A stretch of DNA of 64,000 nucleotides from contig OY294044.1 of the NCBI GenBank assembly GCA_958510825.1, positions 38,613,816-38,677,815 of the forward strand. The letters run 5' to 3'. The position numbers were made by a program, and so were the translations under genes. Of the stretch, positions 9,784-22,043 are shown one piece after another. Source of the DNA: Brachypterus glaber (lineage: Eukaryota > Arthropoda > Insecta > Coleoptera > Kateretidae). Below the pieces are notes generated by a model. It was not told the origin of the DNA. It was given only the letters and a program-made list of their open reading frames with translations, and did no database searches. Within the stretch, counting starts at the first letter, position 1; every line of letters begins with the position of its first letter.

Positions 9784-10990
9784 AGAACGATAAGTGCGCC
9801 AAAACAAGCAAATATGCAGGCCCTTATTCGTGGACCATATATGGTCTATAGACTTTCAAAAAAATTTCGCCTGCGGTGCTAGGACTTTCTTATTTTTTTT
9901 ATTTAGTCTTTCCCGGGGCCTGGGTTTGATGGTCCCCCAGAAAGATAAGGGCGCTAAAACAAGCAAATATGCAGCCCTTTTCCAAGTGGACCATATAAAT
10001 TATAGATCTTCAAATTTAGCCTGCGGCGCTAAGGCTTTCTTATGTGTTGTTTTATTCAAGGTTATAAAACTTAAAAAACGTAAAAGTTGTCAAAAGCTTC
10101 CCGTTCGGCGCTAAAGCTTTCTTGCATTTAAGTGAAATTTTTAATTGTAACAATTTTAAAATTAAAATATCCTATGAAATTTGAAAAAAAAAAAATCGCC
10201 TGCGGCGCTAGAACTTTCTTGCATTTGTATGAAATTTAAAAGTATACCACTGTTTTAAAATTTTAGACCATCACAATTGCAAAAAAAATTGCCTGTGGCG
10301 CTACGATTTTCTTAAGTTTTATTAAAACGATAAGGGCGTCAAAACAAGCAAATATGCAGGCTCTTTTCGAAGTCAAATAAACTCTAGATCTTCAAAAAAA
10401 TTCGATTGCGGCGCTAGGGCTTTCTTACGTTTTNNNNNNNNNNNNNNNNNNNNNNNNNNNNNNNNNNNNNNNNNNNNNNNNNNNNNNNNNNNNNNNNNNN
10501 NNNNNNNNNNNNNNNNNNNNNNNNNNNNNNNNNNNNNNNNNNNNNNNNNNNNNNNNNNNNNNNNNNNNNNNNNNNNNNNNNNNNNNNNNNNNNNNNNNNN
10601 NNNNNNNNNNNNNNNNNNNNNNNNNNNNNNNNNAATATTTATAAAAAAAATCACCTTCGGCGCCGGATTTCCTATTTTCTAGATAATTTTTAATAATAAT
10701 TGCCGGTTTCGGTATTTCTTATCTAATTTTAAATAAAAATTTAAATAAAAAGTCCCTGCGGCGTCGGATTTTCTATTTAGTAACTAATTTTTACCAATGT
10801 TCCCATTTTTGAAAAAAAAATCTAGTTTTTTTAAATTTTTTTGCTGTGGCGCCAGATTTTGTTTCCAACCTAATTTTTAAGAATACCTAATTGGAAAAAA
10901 AGTCTACAGTGCCACATTTTGGCCAATTTTAAAGAATATTTGCAAAAAAATCGCCTGCGGCGCCGGTTTTACTGTTTCCCAAATATTTTT
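9784..10990. repeat. Degenerate tandem array with the 'tgcggcgcta' core
   Basis: Units of roughly 100-160 bases recur with a core like GCCTGCGGCGCTAGGGCTTT. Several also carry the companion word GCGCTAAAACAAGCAAATATGC (positions near 9800, 9950 and 10335). The right part of the array uses a variant core GCGGCGCCGGATTTT. The left edge abuts a G-rich word at 9715-9740. The same core reappears at 31850-31975. Origin unknown; it has no convincing ORF and is broken by a gap. Confidence 0.6.
10434..10633. other. Assembly gap (200 N)
   Basis: Exactly 200 N, the usual placeholder for a gap of unknown size. It falls inside a repeat array, a common reason for assembly failure. Confidence 0.99.
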
Positions 10991-10999
10991 TTAAGAGTA

Positions 11000-11840
11000 A
11001 AACATAATTTAAAAAATATTACGTCGCTACATTTGCACTTTTTTAACAAAATTAAAAAAATATTTATTATTATTTTTTTTGCTATAGTAACCTGGAATTT
11101 TAACATTTTTTGTCTCGAAAACCTGGAAAAAGTCTGGAATTTCAGGTTGGGATTTTAGTGGGAACCCTGATTTTGTGGTCCGAAGCAGAGCTGAGGTCCA
11201 TAAACACGACCGAAGACAGAAAAAACTTACCTACGATTTGCGCATTACGTTTTTCTCACTACCAATTTTATTAATAATATTTTTAACATTTATATTTTTG
11301 ATAGTTCAAGAAATCATTTTTTATAAAATCACTATAAAATTAAAAATAGTAGTCTTGTGTTTACTAGACACTGTCTAAATATCCCCCTGCGGTAAGTGTA
11401 GCACACTTAGTGTCCTAGCGCTGTAAATCGTTTTTTTTTGTCTTTAGTTACGGTTTTGTTTGTGCTCGATATAGTACTTCCCATTACTGTCGACTTTTTG
11501 ATTAACTGATGTCAACTTACCTAGTTGCTAGTAAGAAAATACCTTATTTGTTAAATATTGGACTAAAACTCTAAAACGGACTTAGGGGTCATACTTAACG
11601 CAAAATTTTGAAATTTCCTATTTCACTAAGTATTGTTGCACCCGCCTGACACTGTTTCCTTTGATATTTCCGCAAAGCAAACGCCGCCAGACATAAGCGA
11701 GCTTATTATTACAAATTTCTTTTAAAGAGATTATAAAAATTAATATTAACTTTTTGGTATATATGTTTAAAGGAAAAAAAAATCTTTTTAGTTATATTGA
11801 CGCAATTAACATTAAGGCTCTCTACCACGCCCTAATAAAA
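11000..11840. other. Unassigned stretch between repeat array and LINE
   Basis: AT-rich sequence with no recognised gene. Decayed remnants of the LINE endonuclease may start near 11820, but I could not confirm them. Confidence 0.35.
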
Positions 11841-11885
11841 TGAATGTATCCCACGCCACATGTTTTTTTACTTTAAATCAAAGCG

Positions 11886-14527
11886 GTGATCTTTAAATAT
11901 AAAATTAATTTTAATATAGAAAAACCAAGTTTCAAGCCCTTCTGGACTTTAAATAACGCGCTATTGGGTGAACAAAATGTAAGGGATCTGTTCCAACTTG
12001 AATGGCAAAATTGGCTAAAGAAAATACCAAGATATAACAGCAACCTAGAGTGGTGGTGCAGCTTTGCGAAACAAAAAATTATCTCTTTTTTTAGATGGCA
12101 ATTTGCCCATCTAAAAAAGCAAAAATCAAAGAAAAATAATTATTACTATCGTGTTTTGCAAGAGTTGACCGAAAGGTCACAAATAAATCAGGAAAATTTA
12201 ATTGAAATGAAAAAAGTTAAATCTCTCATATTGAAAGAAAAAAGCATATTTTACGAAGAGGTGACTGCGCGAAACAAAAATATAGGTAACATAAGTAACG
12301 AAAGCTACTCTTTGTTTCATCTCATTAATAAAAGCAAAAGCTTTGCGCGTAAAAAAATTAACCAGCTATCCAACGAAAATACTCTGATTGAAGATCCAAT
12401 TGAAATAAAAACCTTTATAAAAAAATACTTTACCAAATTATATAGTAAAAACAATAATGTAACTACCACAGATTGTATACCAAACAATTTTATTAGCAAT
12501 CTTAAAATTGATTTTGAAGACAATACGCACATTTTAGAAGAATTTGAAGAGAGCGAAATTTACAGAATTTTAAAAAACTCAAAAAAAAAAACAAATCTCC
12601 CGGTCATGACGGGTTAACAACGGAATTTTACATAGAATTTTTGGATATTATTAAAGAAATAGTGGTAAAAATTATAAATGAAATTCATAAAGGGCAGGAA
12701 GTTCATGAAGAATTTAAAAAGGGAGTAATCGTTTTGATTCCAAAAAACGGGAAACCAGAATCTATTACAGACTATAAACCTATCTCTTTGCTTTGCGCGG
12801 ATTATAAACTTTACATGAAATGTCTGAAAGCTAGATTTTTACCTTGCTTATCAAAAATTATCTCTCAAGAACAAACATGTAACTCCGAGGATAGGTATAT
12901 TTTAGATACCTTAACTAGCATTAGGGAGACAATATTAAACTCAAATATTAAAAATAAAAAAGAAATACTTATAAGCTTAGACTTTGACCACGCCTTCGAC
13001 AGAATAGACCACGACTTTATCTATTTTATCCTAAAAATGCTTAATTTTAGCGAACAAATAATTAAAGTTATAAAAAATTTATATGAAAACTCAAAATCTA
13101 TGCTGCAGATAAATGGAGATCGCTCAACATTATTAGATATTGGAAGTGGTGTACGGCAAGGCTGTCCCATGTCCATGTTCCTTTTTATAATATGCCTACA
13201 AGCACTTATATTTGCTTTTAAACAAAACGATATAAAATGTAATGCGTATGCTGATGATATCTCCTTTTTAGCGCAAAACAATAACCAAATAGAAACGGCA
13301 AAAACACTTATTGACTCATACTGTACCTTTTCAGGAGCTAAACTAAATATAAAAAAATGCAAAGCCTTAATTTTAGGGCCAGTAAATAAAGGGCACTCTT
13401 TCCAACAAAGTAATTGGTTTCAAGTAACAGAAAAAATAAAAATTTTAGGTATTGATTTTAGTGCCTCGCTAAGCGAAACCATAAAAGAAAATTGGCAAAA
13501 AACATCAACAAACGTTCAAATTGTTTTAAACTCAAATAAAAATAGGTCCCTTAGTTTATTTCAAAGAGCTGTTTTTGTTAACGTGTATGCGCTGTCGAAG
13601 GTGTGGTACTGCGCTCAAGTGCTACCTATACCCAAAATGACAGCAAAAAGAATAACATCCATGGTCGACTGGTTCTTATGGACTGGCTCAATACTTCGAG
13701 TCTCAAGAAATACAACTATCCTTCCAAAAAAACAAGGTGGTCTGGGTATAATAGATATTCTACAAAAATCCAACTGTCTGTTAATTAAAAACATTTTTAA
13801 ATGTATCCACCGCAATAACCTAGATTATCATAAACAAGAATATCTACAAAACCCTCCCTTTCCGGAAAATTCCCCCAAACCCGCCCCTCACTATAAGAGA
13901 TTCTTAGGAGAAATTTGTTATTTTAGTTCCGATATAGTGGTTAACCTTAATGGGGAAAATGTAGGAAAACTTTTATATAAAGAAAAAATCGAACGAATGG
14001 GGCATATACCGGATATTGTTAAAAAACTTGACTCCTTGGATGTCCCCAGGGACTGGTCGCGGATTTGGGCAAATATAAACCTATCAATACTTTCACATTA
14101 CAAAAAGAGTTTTATGTATATGGTGATACATAATATTTACCCGACACAGAAAAATCTATATAAGGTAAAAAAAGTAGATAATGATAAATGTCCCAGTTGC
14201 AAACTAGAATCTGATACTTTAGATCATAGAATGGAATGCAGCAGAGAAACAATATTATTTTCACTGTGGTTAACAAAGATTGCAAAAGTAGTTTTTAACT
14301 TGAAAAATGTCACGATAAATGATTTGTTGTTTTTGGACTTTAAATGTAGGAAAAAAGAAAATCAAAAACTTTTTGTATCAATTATAATTACAACAGTAGA
14401 ATACATTTATTTATCGACCGACTTTAATATAAGTATTTTTAAAAATGTATTACAAAGCCAAACAGTACTTAAACAATTTTTCCTTTTCAAAAATGTTTAT
14501 AATGAATTAGAAAAGCTTCCCCTTTAG
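11886..14527 (+). pseudogene. LINE ORF2 (L1/Tx1-like) reverse transcriptase, one frameshift
   Basis: ORF2 of a non-LTR retrotransposon. The first frame (11886-12617) holds the linker before the reverse transcriptase, with WWCSFAKQKI and an element-typical SLFHLINKS segment. A run of A residues near 12583-12593 shifts the frame exactly where SPGHDG should follow, and the second frame runs 12641-14527. There the RT motifs are intact: a YKPISLL box, SLDFDHAFDRIDHDF, GVRQGCPMS and the catalytic AYADD at residues ~202-206 of that frame. A C-terminal CPSC...H...C knuckle is at ~517-533. The apurinic-type endonuclease is missing, so the copy is 5' truncated. Clade is judged from the FDRIDHDF and GVRQGCP style and is moderately certain. 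Confidence 0.8.
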
Positions 14528-14655
14528 GTAAAAAATGTAAAATAATTCTAGTTTAGAAAATAAAATTGTACAGTTAATATCTAGTAAAATGTAAATTGAT
14601 AAAATGTAAAAATTTGGAAATTTTGAATAAATGATTATAAAAAAAAAAATCAAAA
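14528..14655 (+). other. LINE 3' UTR and A-rich tail
   Basis: A short AT-rich 3' end has an AATAAA-like word near 14623 and an A run at about 14639-14651, marking the 3' boundary of the LINE copy. Confidence 0.55.
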
Positions 14656-14659
14656 AATG

Positions 14660-15160
14660 TTTTGCTTTTTACATTTATTAATTATTTTTATTGAAAGTTA
14701 GAGCTAACATTATTTTCGTATTAAATTAGGGCACGTCAAATGTTATCCTACAAGAAAAACACGTGAAACGTGTTACTCCAGTATACACGTAGAAACATAC
14801 AAACATTTGCTTATGTATACTGACATATACACGTGGCGATTTGGTCCCTGCCAGTGTGTATATGGATATACATGGCAGCCAAATGTGTTTTTCCAAGTTT
14901 AGTTTTCTTGTAAAATTAAAATTAAACATTTTTTTTAATAATTCGTATTTTTATACTAATATTTGTTCCAAAATAACGATATTTAATGACTTTCCAGATA
15001 AAACAATCTAAAACAAAATTTTATTTAAAAAATTACAAAATCTATCAAAATCTGACCTTAACTTAAGATAATACACATAATTTAATGGAGAATCCAAATA
15101 TCTAAAAATATACGGGGTGTTTCATTTAAAATTCAAAAGTTGAGGTCGTATTTGTAAGAT
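14660..15160. other. Non-coding stretch
   Basis: Contains a short hairpin around CTGCCA...TGGCAG (about 14847-14879), several 'acacgt' words and a GGGGTGTTTCATTT word at 15114 like a transposon end. No gene seen. Confidence 0.35.
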
Positions 15161-16385
15161 AGGGTTAATAATAAATTAAATAAAAACTTATGCATATTGT
15201 TATACATAAGGGGTACTAAAAATGTACTTTTTATCTAACTGATAACACAATAATTTAATTTCTTTTTTTAACAGGTACAAAAAAAATACTGTCAAAAAAT
15301 GAAAAGATAATTTACTATCGCTCATCATTATTTGAGCTTTTATAGAAAATGTTTGTTTTTATTAATTATATTAAAGGTATTTTGATTTATTTGAAATGTT
15401 TGTTTTTATTAATTATATTAAAGGTATTTTAAATTAGTCCATTTTGAGTGTTTGCGTTTCCGTTCTAGTGACATTTTTATAAAACTATACTCATATTTAT
15501 TATTATGGATATTACAGAATCAGGTACGATTAATTCGCCTAATTTTAATACTATTTTTTTTTCAATGAAATGTTTATTTTTTAAATAAATTTCAAAAATC
15601 TCCCCCTTTGTCCCTCTTCGAATTATTATTTTTTTAATTATCTATAAATGTTCCTTTAAAATATTGTTTAGTTTTCAGCTGCTGGTTTTTGCTGTTTTTT
15701 GAGATAATAATTATTATTTTCAGCAATAACAAATAGACAAATTTTTAAAATATGGAAAAAAGAGAAAGAAGAGTCCAATTGTATAAAATATAGCGGTCGC
15801 ATTCAAAATTAATTTCTTGCCTTATTAGTAGAGATAGAAAACTGAATTTAATTTTATTTTGTAGAGGATTGTTTAAGCTTTAAAACGATGCTTCTGTGTA
15901 ACTGCTCTAAAATAAATAAATAAATAAATAAATAATAAATAAATGTATTGCAAAGTTATTTTCCTTAACACGTTCGCTGCCGGTTGTAATTTGTAAGCCA
16001 AAAAATGACGCCACATATGCGTCACGGGCAGCGAACGTGTTATACAACTAAAACAATTTATTAGTAGGCTAAGTGATAAAATTAAAATAAATGGGAACAA
16101 GTCAGGCGTATAGAAACACTTAAAATAGACTAATTCAAAATACCTTTAATGTAAACAAACAACTTTTTTATAAAAAAAACCTAAAGAGTGATAAGTTGTA
16201 GTAAATTATTTTTTTATTTTTTACCAGTATTTTTTTTGTAAAAAAAAAAATAAAATAAAATAATTTAACAAAAAATACTGTGATTGATCAGTTAGATAAA
16301 AATACTATGTATATTTATAGTATCCCTCATGTATAACAATAATATTGAATATGCATAAGTTTTTATTGATTTTATTATTAACCCT
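15161..16385. mobile_element. 1.2-kb element with ~300-bp imperfect terminal inverted repeats
   Basis: The left end AGGGTTAATAATAAA is mirrored at the right by TTTATTATTAACCCT. The complementarity continues for about 300 bases per side, including AAACTTATGCATATT, TTTTTATCTAACTGAT and ATTAAAGGTATTTT blocks. The left arm has an extra tandem copy of about 55 bases (AATGTTTGTTTTTATTAATT...). The unique core starts with a possible short exon (ATGGATATTACAGAATCAG then GTACG), which may be the remains of an internally deleted autonomous element. Confidence 0.75.
15969..16039. mobile_element. Tiny hairpin insertion with piggyBac-like ends
   Basis: CACGTTCGCTGCC at the left and GGCAGCGAACGTG at the right are exact complements, preceded by TTAA and followed by TTAT. 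The end sequence and TTAA site resemble piggyBac-type ends. At 71 bases it is an extreme deletion derivative nested in the larger inverted-repeat element. Confidence 0.6.
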
Positions 16386-17960
16386 CCCTGTTAAAAAAAA
16401 CAAGTAAAGCCCATTTGAAAACGATAGGGGATTCTATCGGAATCTAATGGATCCTAATGGTTCAATCGGAACTATTATAGTCCATTTGAATCCATTTCAG
16501 ATCGATAGAAATTTGAATTTCGTCGACACGATAGGCTATCGGAGGTCAATGGTTTTTTAATGGACTTATTTTGCCAAGCTAAACCCCGGACAACGTTTGC
16601 TATTTCACGTGGAAGCCATTATGACATCATTTAATGATTTTCTCTGAGTTCATGAACGCATACAGATGAATCCTCATTGTGAAGTCATTACGAGATCATG
16701 TCATGAAGATAGGAGCGCCTATGTGCAGCTCTTTATGCAACATTTTGATAAACTGCGCATGCGCACGCGCATCGCTGACCGTTTTTCAATATGTTATTTT
16801 AAATAAAAAACATTTTTTACAAAAAAAAAACACCAAACAGACGCCAAACTAACGTTAACGTAAACCAAGGCCCCCTCATTAAAAAAAAGACCAAACAAGA
16901 AAAAACCAAAACAAAATCCTGCATAGAGAGCTACATTTAGGCGCTTGTATGAGGATCTAGCAGCGGTCTACGGAATGCGCATGCGCAAACTTTAAATTAA
17001 CCGCGAAATTTAAAATTAAATAAAAAGAAACACACACACACCTTTTTGCTCATATCTTGAAAAAGAGATAAAAGAGATACCAAAAAAATAACGAAAAAAT
17101 CGATCCCCCTATAAATACACTCCCACTTAAATCTATTTTCAACTTGAAAGCAAAAGTTGGCGCTACAAAATTACCCTTCAGGAAAAGAAGCTTTGTCCCT
17201 GACGATTTCTGCCAAACTTGGCGCCCCTACAAAACGAAAACTGGCGCCCCAAAATTACCTTCAGGGAAAAAAGCTTTGTTCCTGATGGTTTCTACCAAAC
17301 TTGGAGCCCAAAGGTAGGATGTTTTGATAAGGTGTTTGTAACGGCTCATCTAGTTTGTTGAAAATAAAAACGTTAATCCGCATGGGTAATAAATAATAAT
17401 TGACAGAGTTCCTCGGAGTTCCTTCAGAGTTCCTCGGACTTCCTCCTGAGTGCCTTTGGCTTGTACAAAAGAGTTCCTAGCGGTCAGCCCCTCGTGATAA
17501 TGTGTATGGAATTAGCTGACCAGTAAGTTAATTACTAGTTATTACTAGTAGTATATCCTTATAAAGACAGCTGCCTTTCAATACTAGTATTCCTTTATTC
17601 GTTTAAAAAGTTTAGTTAGTGGTAGAAAATAACATGTGGCGCCACCTATAGCATAACGCTGTCAAGTGCACTGAAATTGAAACATTACAGGAGCCTGTAC
17701 TATTCGGCAATCGTTCTTAATCGGGTCCGGGGCAACATTTGCTATTTCACGTGGAAATCATTATTACATCATTTAATGATTTAACCTCATGACAAACTCA
17801 TAAAAAACACACAACATGATCACAAAATCATGAGATGTGCTCATCATGATGTTCGTATGAGTACAAAACGTGGAAATCATAACATGATGCTCTCATGAGG
17901 CCTATATGAGTTTATGGATGTTGTCTGGGATCCAGTAGACAACTGGATTTTTAAAACTAC
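16386..17960. other. Repeat-derived stretch without genes
   Basis: It holds diverged repeat pieces. The phrase GCTATTTCACGTGGAA...CATCATTTAATGATTT occurs at 16598 and again at 17738. A 71-base unit (GGCGC..CAAAATTACC...CCAAACTTGG) is repeated at 17158-17228 and 17242-17312. Clusters of 'gatag/ctatcg' words lie near 16425-16550. No ORF of note. Confidence 0.45.
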
Positions 17961-17965
17961 TCTGC

Positions 17966-18084
17966 TGAAAATGACGGGTCTGTGCTGGTATTAATGGTGC
18001 ATAAACCGGACTTGAGCGGATGAAATTAACCCGCTCAAGTCCGGTCTATGCAACATTTATACCCGCGCAGACCCGTCATTTTCA
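17966..18084. mobile_element. 119-bp hairpin MITE
   Basis: TGAAAATGACGGGTCTG at the left and its complement CAGACCCGTCATTTTCA at the right. The centre (ACCGGACTTGAGCGG ... CCCGCTCAAGTCCGGT) is also a perfect stem, so the element is one long hairpin. Confidence 0.85.
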
Positions 18085-18154
18085 ATAGGGTATAGATTTC
18101 CGATAGACTATCGTTACCTCTTCGGCAGGGGTTATTTTAACGGGGCGATAAAAG

Positions 18155-18740
18155 ATAAAAGACCCACCAAATAAGATTTTAATTAGTTTTATGCCACTTT
18201 TAAGCTATTTCACACATAAATTTTAGAAATTACTATTTTTGCCAACAGTGAAAAAGCTAAAGTGGTCTAACTAACAATGTTTTCAACACTAGTTATTTCC
18301 CAAACAAAACCAACTGTTGCAACAACTATGAGGTAAATGCTGTAGTATTAACTTTATACTATACTATAAAATTATTTTTGGGTGTGTCCAAGTATTACGT
18401 AACACTTTTTGGGGTATACCTAATAAGCCTATTTTTTATAAAAAATGTTGTTTTTTTGTAAAAACGGGCTCATTTAGTATACCCTAAAAAGTGTTACGTA
18501 ATACTTGGACACACCCAAAAATAATTTTATAGTATAGTTTAAAGGTAGTACTACACTATTTCACGCATAATTGTTGCAATAGTTGGTTTTGTTTGAGAAA
18601 TAACGAGTGTTGGAAACAATGTTACTTAGACCACTTTAGCTTTTTCACTTTTGGCAAAAATAGCTATTTCTAAAATTTATGTGTGAAATAGCTTTAAAAT
18701 GACTAAATTAATTATAATCTTATTTGGTGGGTCTTTTTAT
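18155..18740. repeat. ~580-bp near-perfect palindrome (foldback element)
   Basis: AAAAGACCCACCAAATAAG at the left is matched by its complement ending near 18740, with complementarity through about 270 bases per arm. The inner arms (about 18355-18540) hold GGGTGTGTCCAAGTATTACG and its complement, an independently recognisable MITE end, so a smaller inverted-repeat element appears nested at the centre. A further partial copy of that inner arm lies at 18785-18880. Confidence 0.85.
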
Positions 18741-19032
18741 GTTCTATACAACGTTTCGTGTGCGTTTTTACCTAAAATTATTCATATTGTAACCTTTTTT
18801 TGTAAAAAACAGGCTTATTTAGTATACCCCAAAAAGTGTTGCGTAATACTTGGGTACACCCAAAAATAATTTTATTATATTATATAAAGCTCGCTTATAT
18901 ATATTTTTTTGCAAATATTATTTAGAAATAGGAAAATACATATTTAAAATACAACGAGTTGAACCGTTTTTAACAAATTTTAAAAATAAATTAATGTAGA
19001 GTTCCTAAATGTTATCGTTTAAATTAAGGGGT

Positions 19033-20560
19033 TTGGGCATAAATATGTTTCACCAATCTTTACTGCGCATGATATATTTGTATATCTTTGCCAGAACATT
19101 TCTGAATATTCGTATGTATTATTAAACACTTTTGCTCACAAATATGTTGCACCAATCCCTACTGCGCGCGATATATTTGTAAATCAATTTACATATATTA
19201 AGAATTTAAATAACAAAATTTACTGTTAACGATATAAAAATATTGGAAAATGGATTGCCAGAATAAAATATAAGGAAGGAGCTAGATATAAAAATGGAGA
19301 AGAGCGAAATATGGAATTAAAAAATGAAATTACTGTGAATTAAACTCGTAGAATTTGGAATATATGTAACAAAATTAATGGAGAGCCCCTAGCACAAGCC
19401 AAAAGCTTATTTGGGGCTCTCCATGACTCTGTAGTTATATAAATAAATAATAATAATAATAATAATAATCTTTGCCAGAACACTTTTGCGTATTCGTATG
19501 TATTATTAAATACGTTTGCGCATAAATATGTTTCACCAATCTTTACTGCACATGATATATTTGTATATCTTTGCCAGAACACTTTTGCGTATTCGTATGT
19601 ATTATTAAACACTTTTGCGCATAGATATGTTTTACCGATCCCTACTGCGCATGATATATTTGTATATTTTTGGCAAAACACTTTTACCTATTCGTATGTA
19701 TTATTAAACACGTTTGCGCATAAATATGTTCCACCAATCTTTACTGCGCATGATATCTTTGTATATCTTTGCCAGAACACTTTTGCGTATTTGTATATAT
19801 TATTAAACACTTTTGCGCATAGATATGTTTTACCGATCCCTACTGCGCATGATTATTTGTATATCTTTGGCAAAACAATTTAACGAATTCGTATGTATTA
19901 TTAAACACGTTTGCGCATAAATATGTTCCACCAATCTTTGCTGCGCATGATATATTTGCATATCTTTGCCAGAACACTTTTGCCTATTCGTATGTATTAT
20001 TAAACACTTTTGCGCATAGATATGTTTTACCGATCCCTTCTGCGCATGATATATTTGTATATCTTTGGCAAAACACTTTTACGTATTCGTATGTATTATT
20101 AAACACGTTTGCGCATATATTCCACCAATCTTTACTGCACATGATATATTTGTATATCTTTGCCAGAACACTTTTACATATTCGTATGTATTATTAAACA
20201 CTTTTGCGCATAGATATGTTTTACCAATTCCTACTGCGCAGGATATATTTGTATATCTTTGGCAAAACACTTTAACGTATTCGTATGTATTATTAAACAC
20301 GTTTGCGCATAAATATGTTCCACCAATCTTTGCTGCGCATGATATATTTGCATATCTTTGCCAGAACACTTTTGCTTATTCGTATGTATTATTAAACACT
20401 TTTGCGCATAGATATGTATTACCAATCCCTACTGCGCCTGATATGTTTGTATATCTTTGGCAAAACACTTTTACGTCTTCGTATGTATTATTAAACACGT
20501 TTGCGCATAAATATGTTCCACCAATCTTTACTGCGCATGATATATTTATATATCTTTGCC
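19033..20560. repeat. Satellite of alternating ~99-bp monomers (dimeric higher-order repeat)
   Basis: Monomers start at spacings of 98-99 bases (for example 19617, 19716, 19815, 19913). Two types alternate: A with ATAAATATGTTCCACCAATC and GCCAGAACAC, and B with ATAGATATGTTTTACCGATC and GGCAAAACAC. The real period is therefore about 198 bases. About a dozen monomers are present, interrupted once by a LINE tail. The long apparent proteins in several frames are by-products of the periodicity. It ends in a (TCCG/TCTG)n tract. Confidence 0.92.
19182..19469 (+). mobile_element. Short non-LTR element tail inserted in the satellite
   Basis: It interrupts a monomer between TATATTTGTA and CTTTGCCAG and ends in (TAA)n at 19448-19469, the hallmark of target-primed reverse transcription. 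Just before the tail is a strong hairpin, GGAGAGCCCC ... GGGGCTCTCC, at 19380-19422. The same hairpin with the same loop words is present on the minus strand at 50135-50185, so it belongs to a dispersed family. No coding sequence remains. Confidence 0.65.
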
Positions 20561-20565
20561 TGCAG

Positions 20566-20630
20566 TCCGTCCGTCCGTCCGTCGGTCTGTCTGTCCGTCT
20601 GTCAGTCTGTCCGTCTGTCCGTCTGTCTTT
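20566..20630. repeat. (TCCG/TCTG)n tetranucleotide tract
   Basis: About 16 tetranucleotide units of GTCC/GTCT type directly follow the satellite and precede the presumed 5' end of the first R1-like copy. Similar tracts lie at 28929-28950 and 31077-31128. Confidence 0.85.
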
Positions 20631-20639
20631 CACTTACAA

Positions 20640-21637
20640 CCGGGTTGTATGTATCTTCTAGAAAACTATCAAAAACATCTAATAATCTAAGTAAATCAAA
20701 TATTTTCTGTGACAGTTACTAGTGTATGGTGCTTGTGCCTTTAGTGTAATAAAGGCAAGTGTTTGTGCTGCTTATAACTACACAAAATAACTTCAGAAAG
20801 TTTCTAACCTAAAAATCTCAGTGTAAACATATAGTAGCATGGTACTATAACCTCAAAATTCATATTCGCGTTTTTGTAGTTTTATACAACCGGGTACCGC
20901 GACGAAAGACTTAAGTCACCTCTTGGAGGCACTCGGGCCCCAAACATTTGAAATAAGGCCACTAATGCAATTCTGTAATTCGTCTTTATTATCAGGAGTA
21001 CATATGTACATAAGGGGTATACATGACATTAAGAAAGTTTAATACTTAACCACGCATTGAAGTCTCCTCACTTTTCTGCTACTCTGATAGGAACAACCAT
21101 TAGTTTTTATTATCAGGAATACATATGTACATAGGAGGTATACAGAATATTAAGGAAGTTTAACACCTAACCACCCGTTGAAGTCTCCTCACTTTTCTAC
21201 AATCCTGGTAGGAACAACCAAAAATTGTGGCAGTATTCGTAGCCAAAACGGCCTTTTGGGTAAATTGAACACCTTATACCTGCCTACTACATGTCACGAC
21301 TTAAATAAGGCCCTTTGTCACTTTTAATTGCGCCGCGTATTTAGTGTATTTAGTGTCACGCTGTCACGTTCATCCGCGTTTCCTGAGACTGGCTGTGATC
21401 AGATTTTGCTCTGGTGTTCTTTAATTATAGAGATAGGACTCCGAGTGTCTGTGCTAGGTAATAAGTAGAGACAAGACTTCGCGTTACTACAATTGGCTTA
21501 AATGAGCTTTTAGTACTTGGTGCGCTTTGGACATAGTGCGTACAATTGCTTTTATAGAGTTCCCATTTGATAACATTTTACTCGCCCAAGCTCAACATCA
21601 AAGTTATAAGCTCCAAAAGCTTTCCACAGTCTTCAAA
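20640..21637 (+). other. Presumed 5' leader of R1-like copy 1, with a 117-bp tandem duplication
   Basis: No ORF. It lies between the tetranucleotide tract and a DNA transposon that separates it from ORF1, so it is the natural candidate for the retrotransposon 5' UTR. Inside, 20983-21099 is repeated at 21104-21220 (CTTTATTATCAGGA through GGAACAACCA) with moderate divergence. The leader assignment is inference from position and from a base composition closer to the retrotransposon than to the flanks. Confidence 0.4.
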
Positions 21638-22043
21638 TACAGCCTGTTCCAGAACGCGCGTACCGAAATTTGAGGGTATATTAAAAACCCTGTGGAAAAT
21701 ATGAAAAAAATTTAAAAAAAAATCCATCTTCAATACTAATTAAAAAGGAAGCTATTTAATCTGACCAATCCTGTTGCTGATGTTAAATTACCTAAAAATT
21801 AGTTTTTCCCTACTTATTAGTAACTATGGTTGCATTTTAATGGTTGACTCGTGCATTGTTTAAGACTTTCAACTTTAGAATCTTTTTAGGTTATTATATT
21901 TTGACAAAACCGACAGAGGCTATCAAATATTCTATTTTTATAGGGTCACTCCATCCGGCGGTGGTTTTATGATACCCGTCTTAGACGGCAGCAACAAACT
22001 GCCGCTGAATGTAGTGTTTTTTTTTATTAGAAACTCAGATCTC

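Noticed and set aside
20065..20722. ORFs of up to 198 codons on both strands in the 19-20.7 kb region
   Set aside because: They are by-products of a 99-bp (multiple of three) satellite period and of the TCCG tract; the same peptide repeats each unit and no domain is present.
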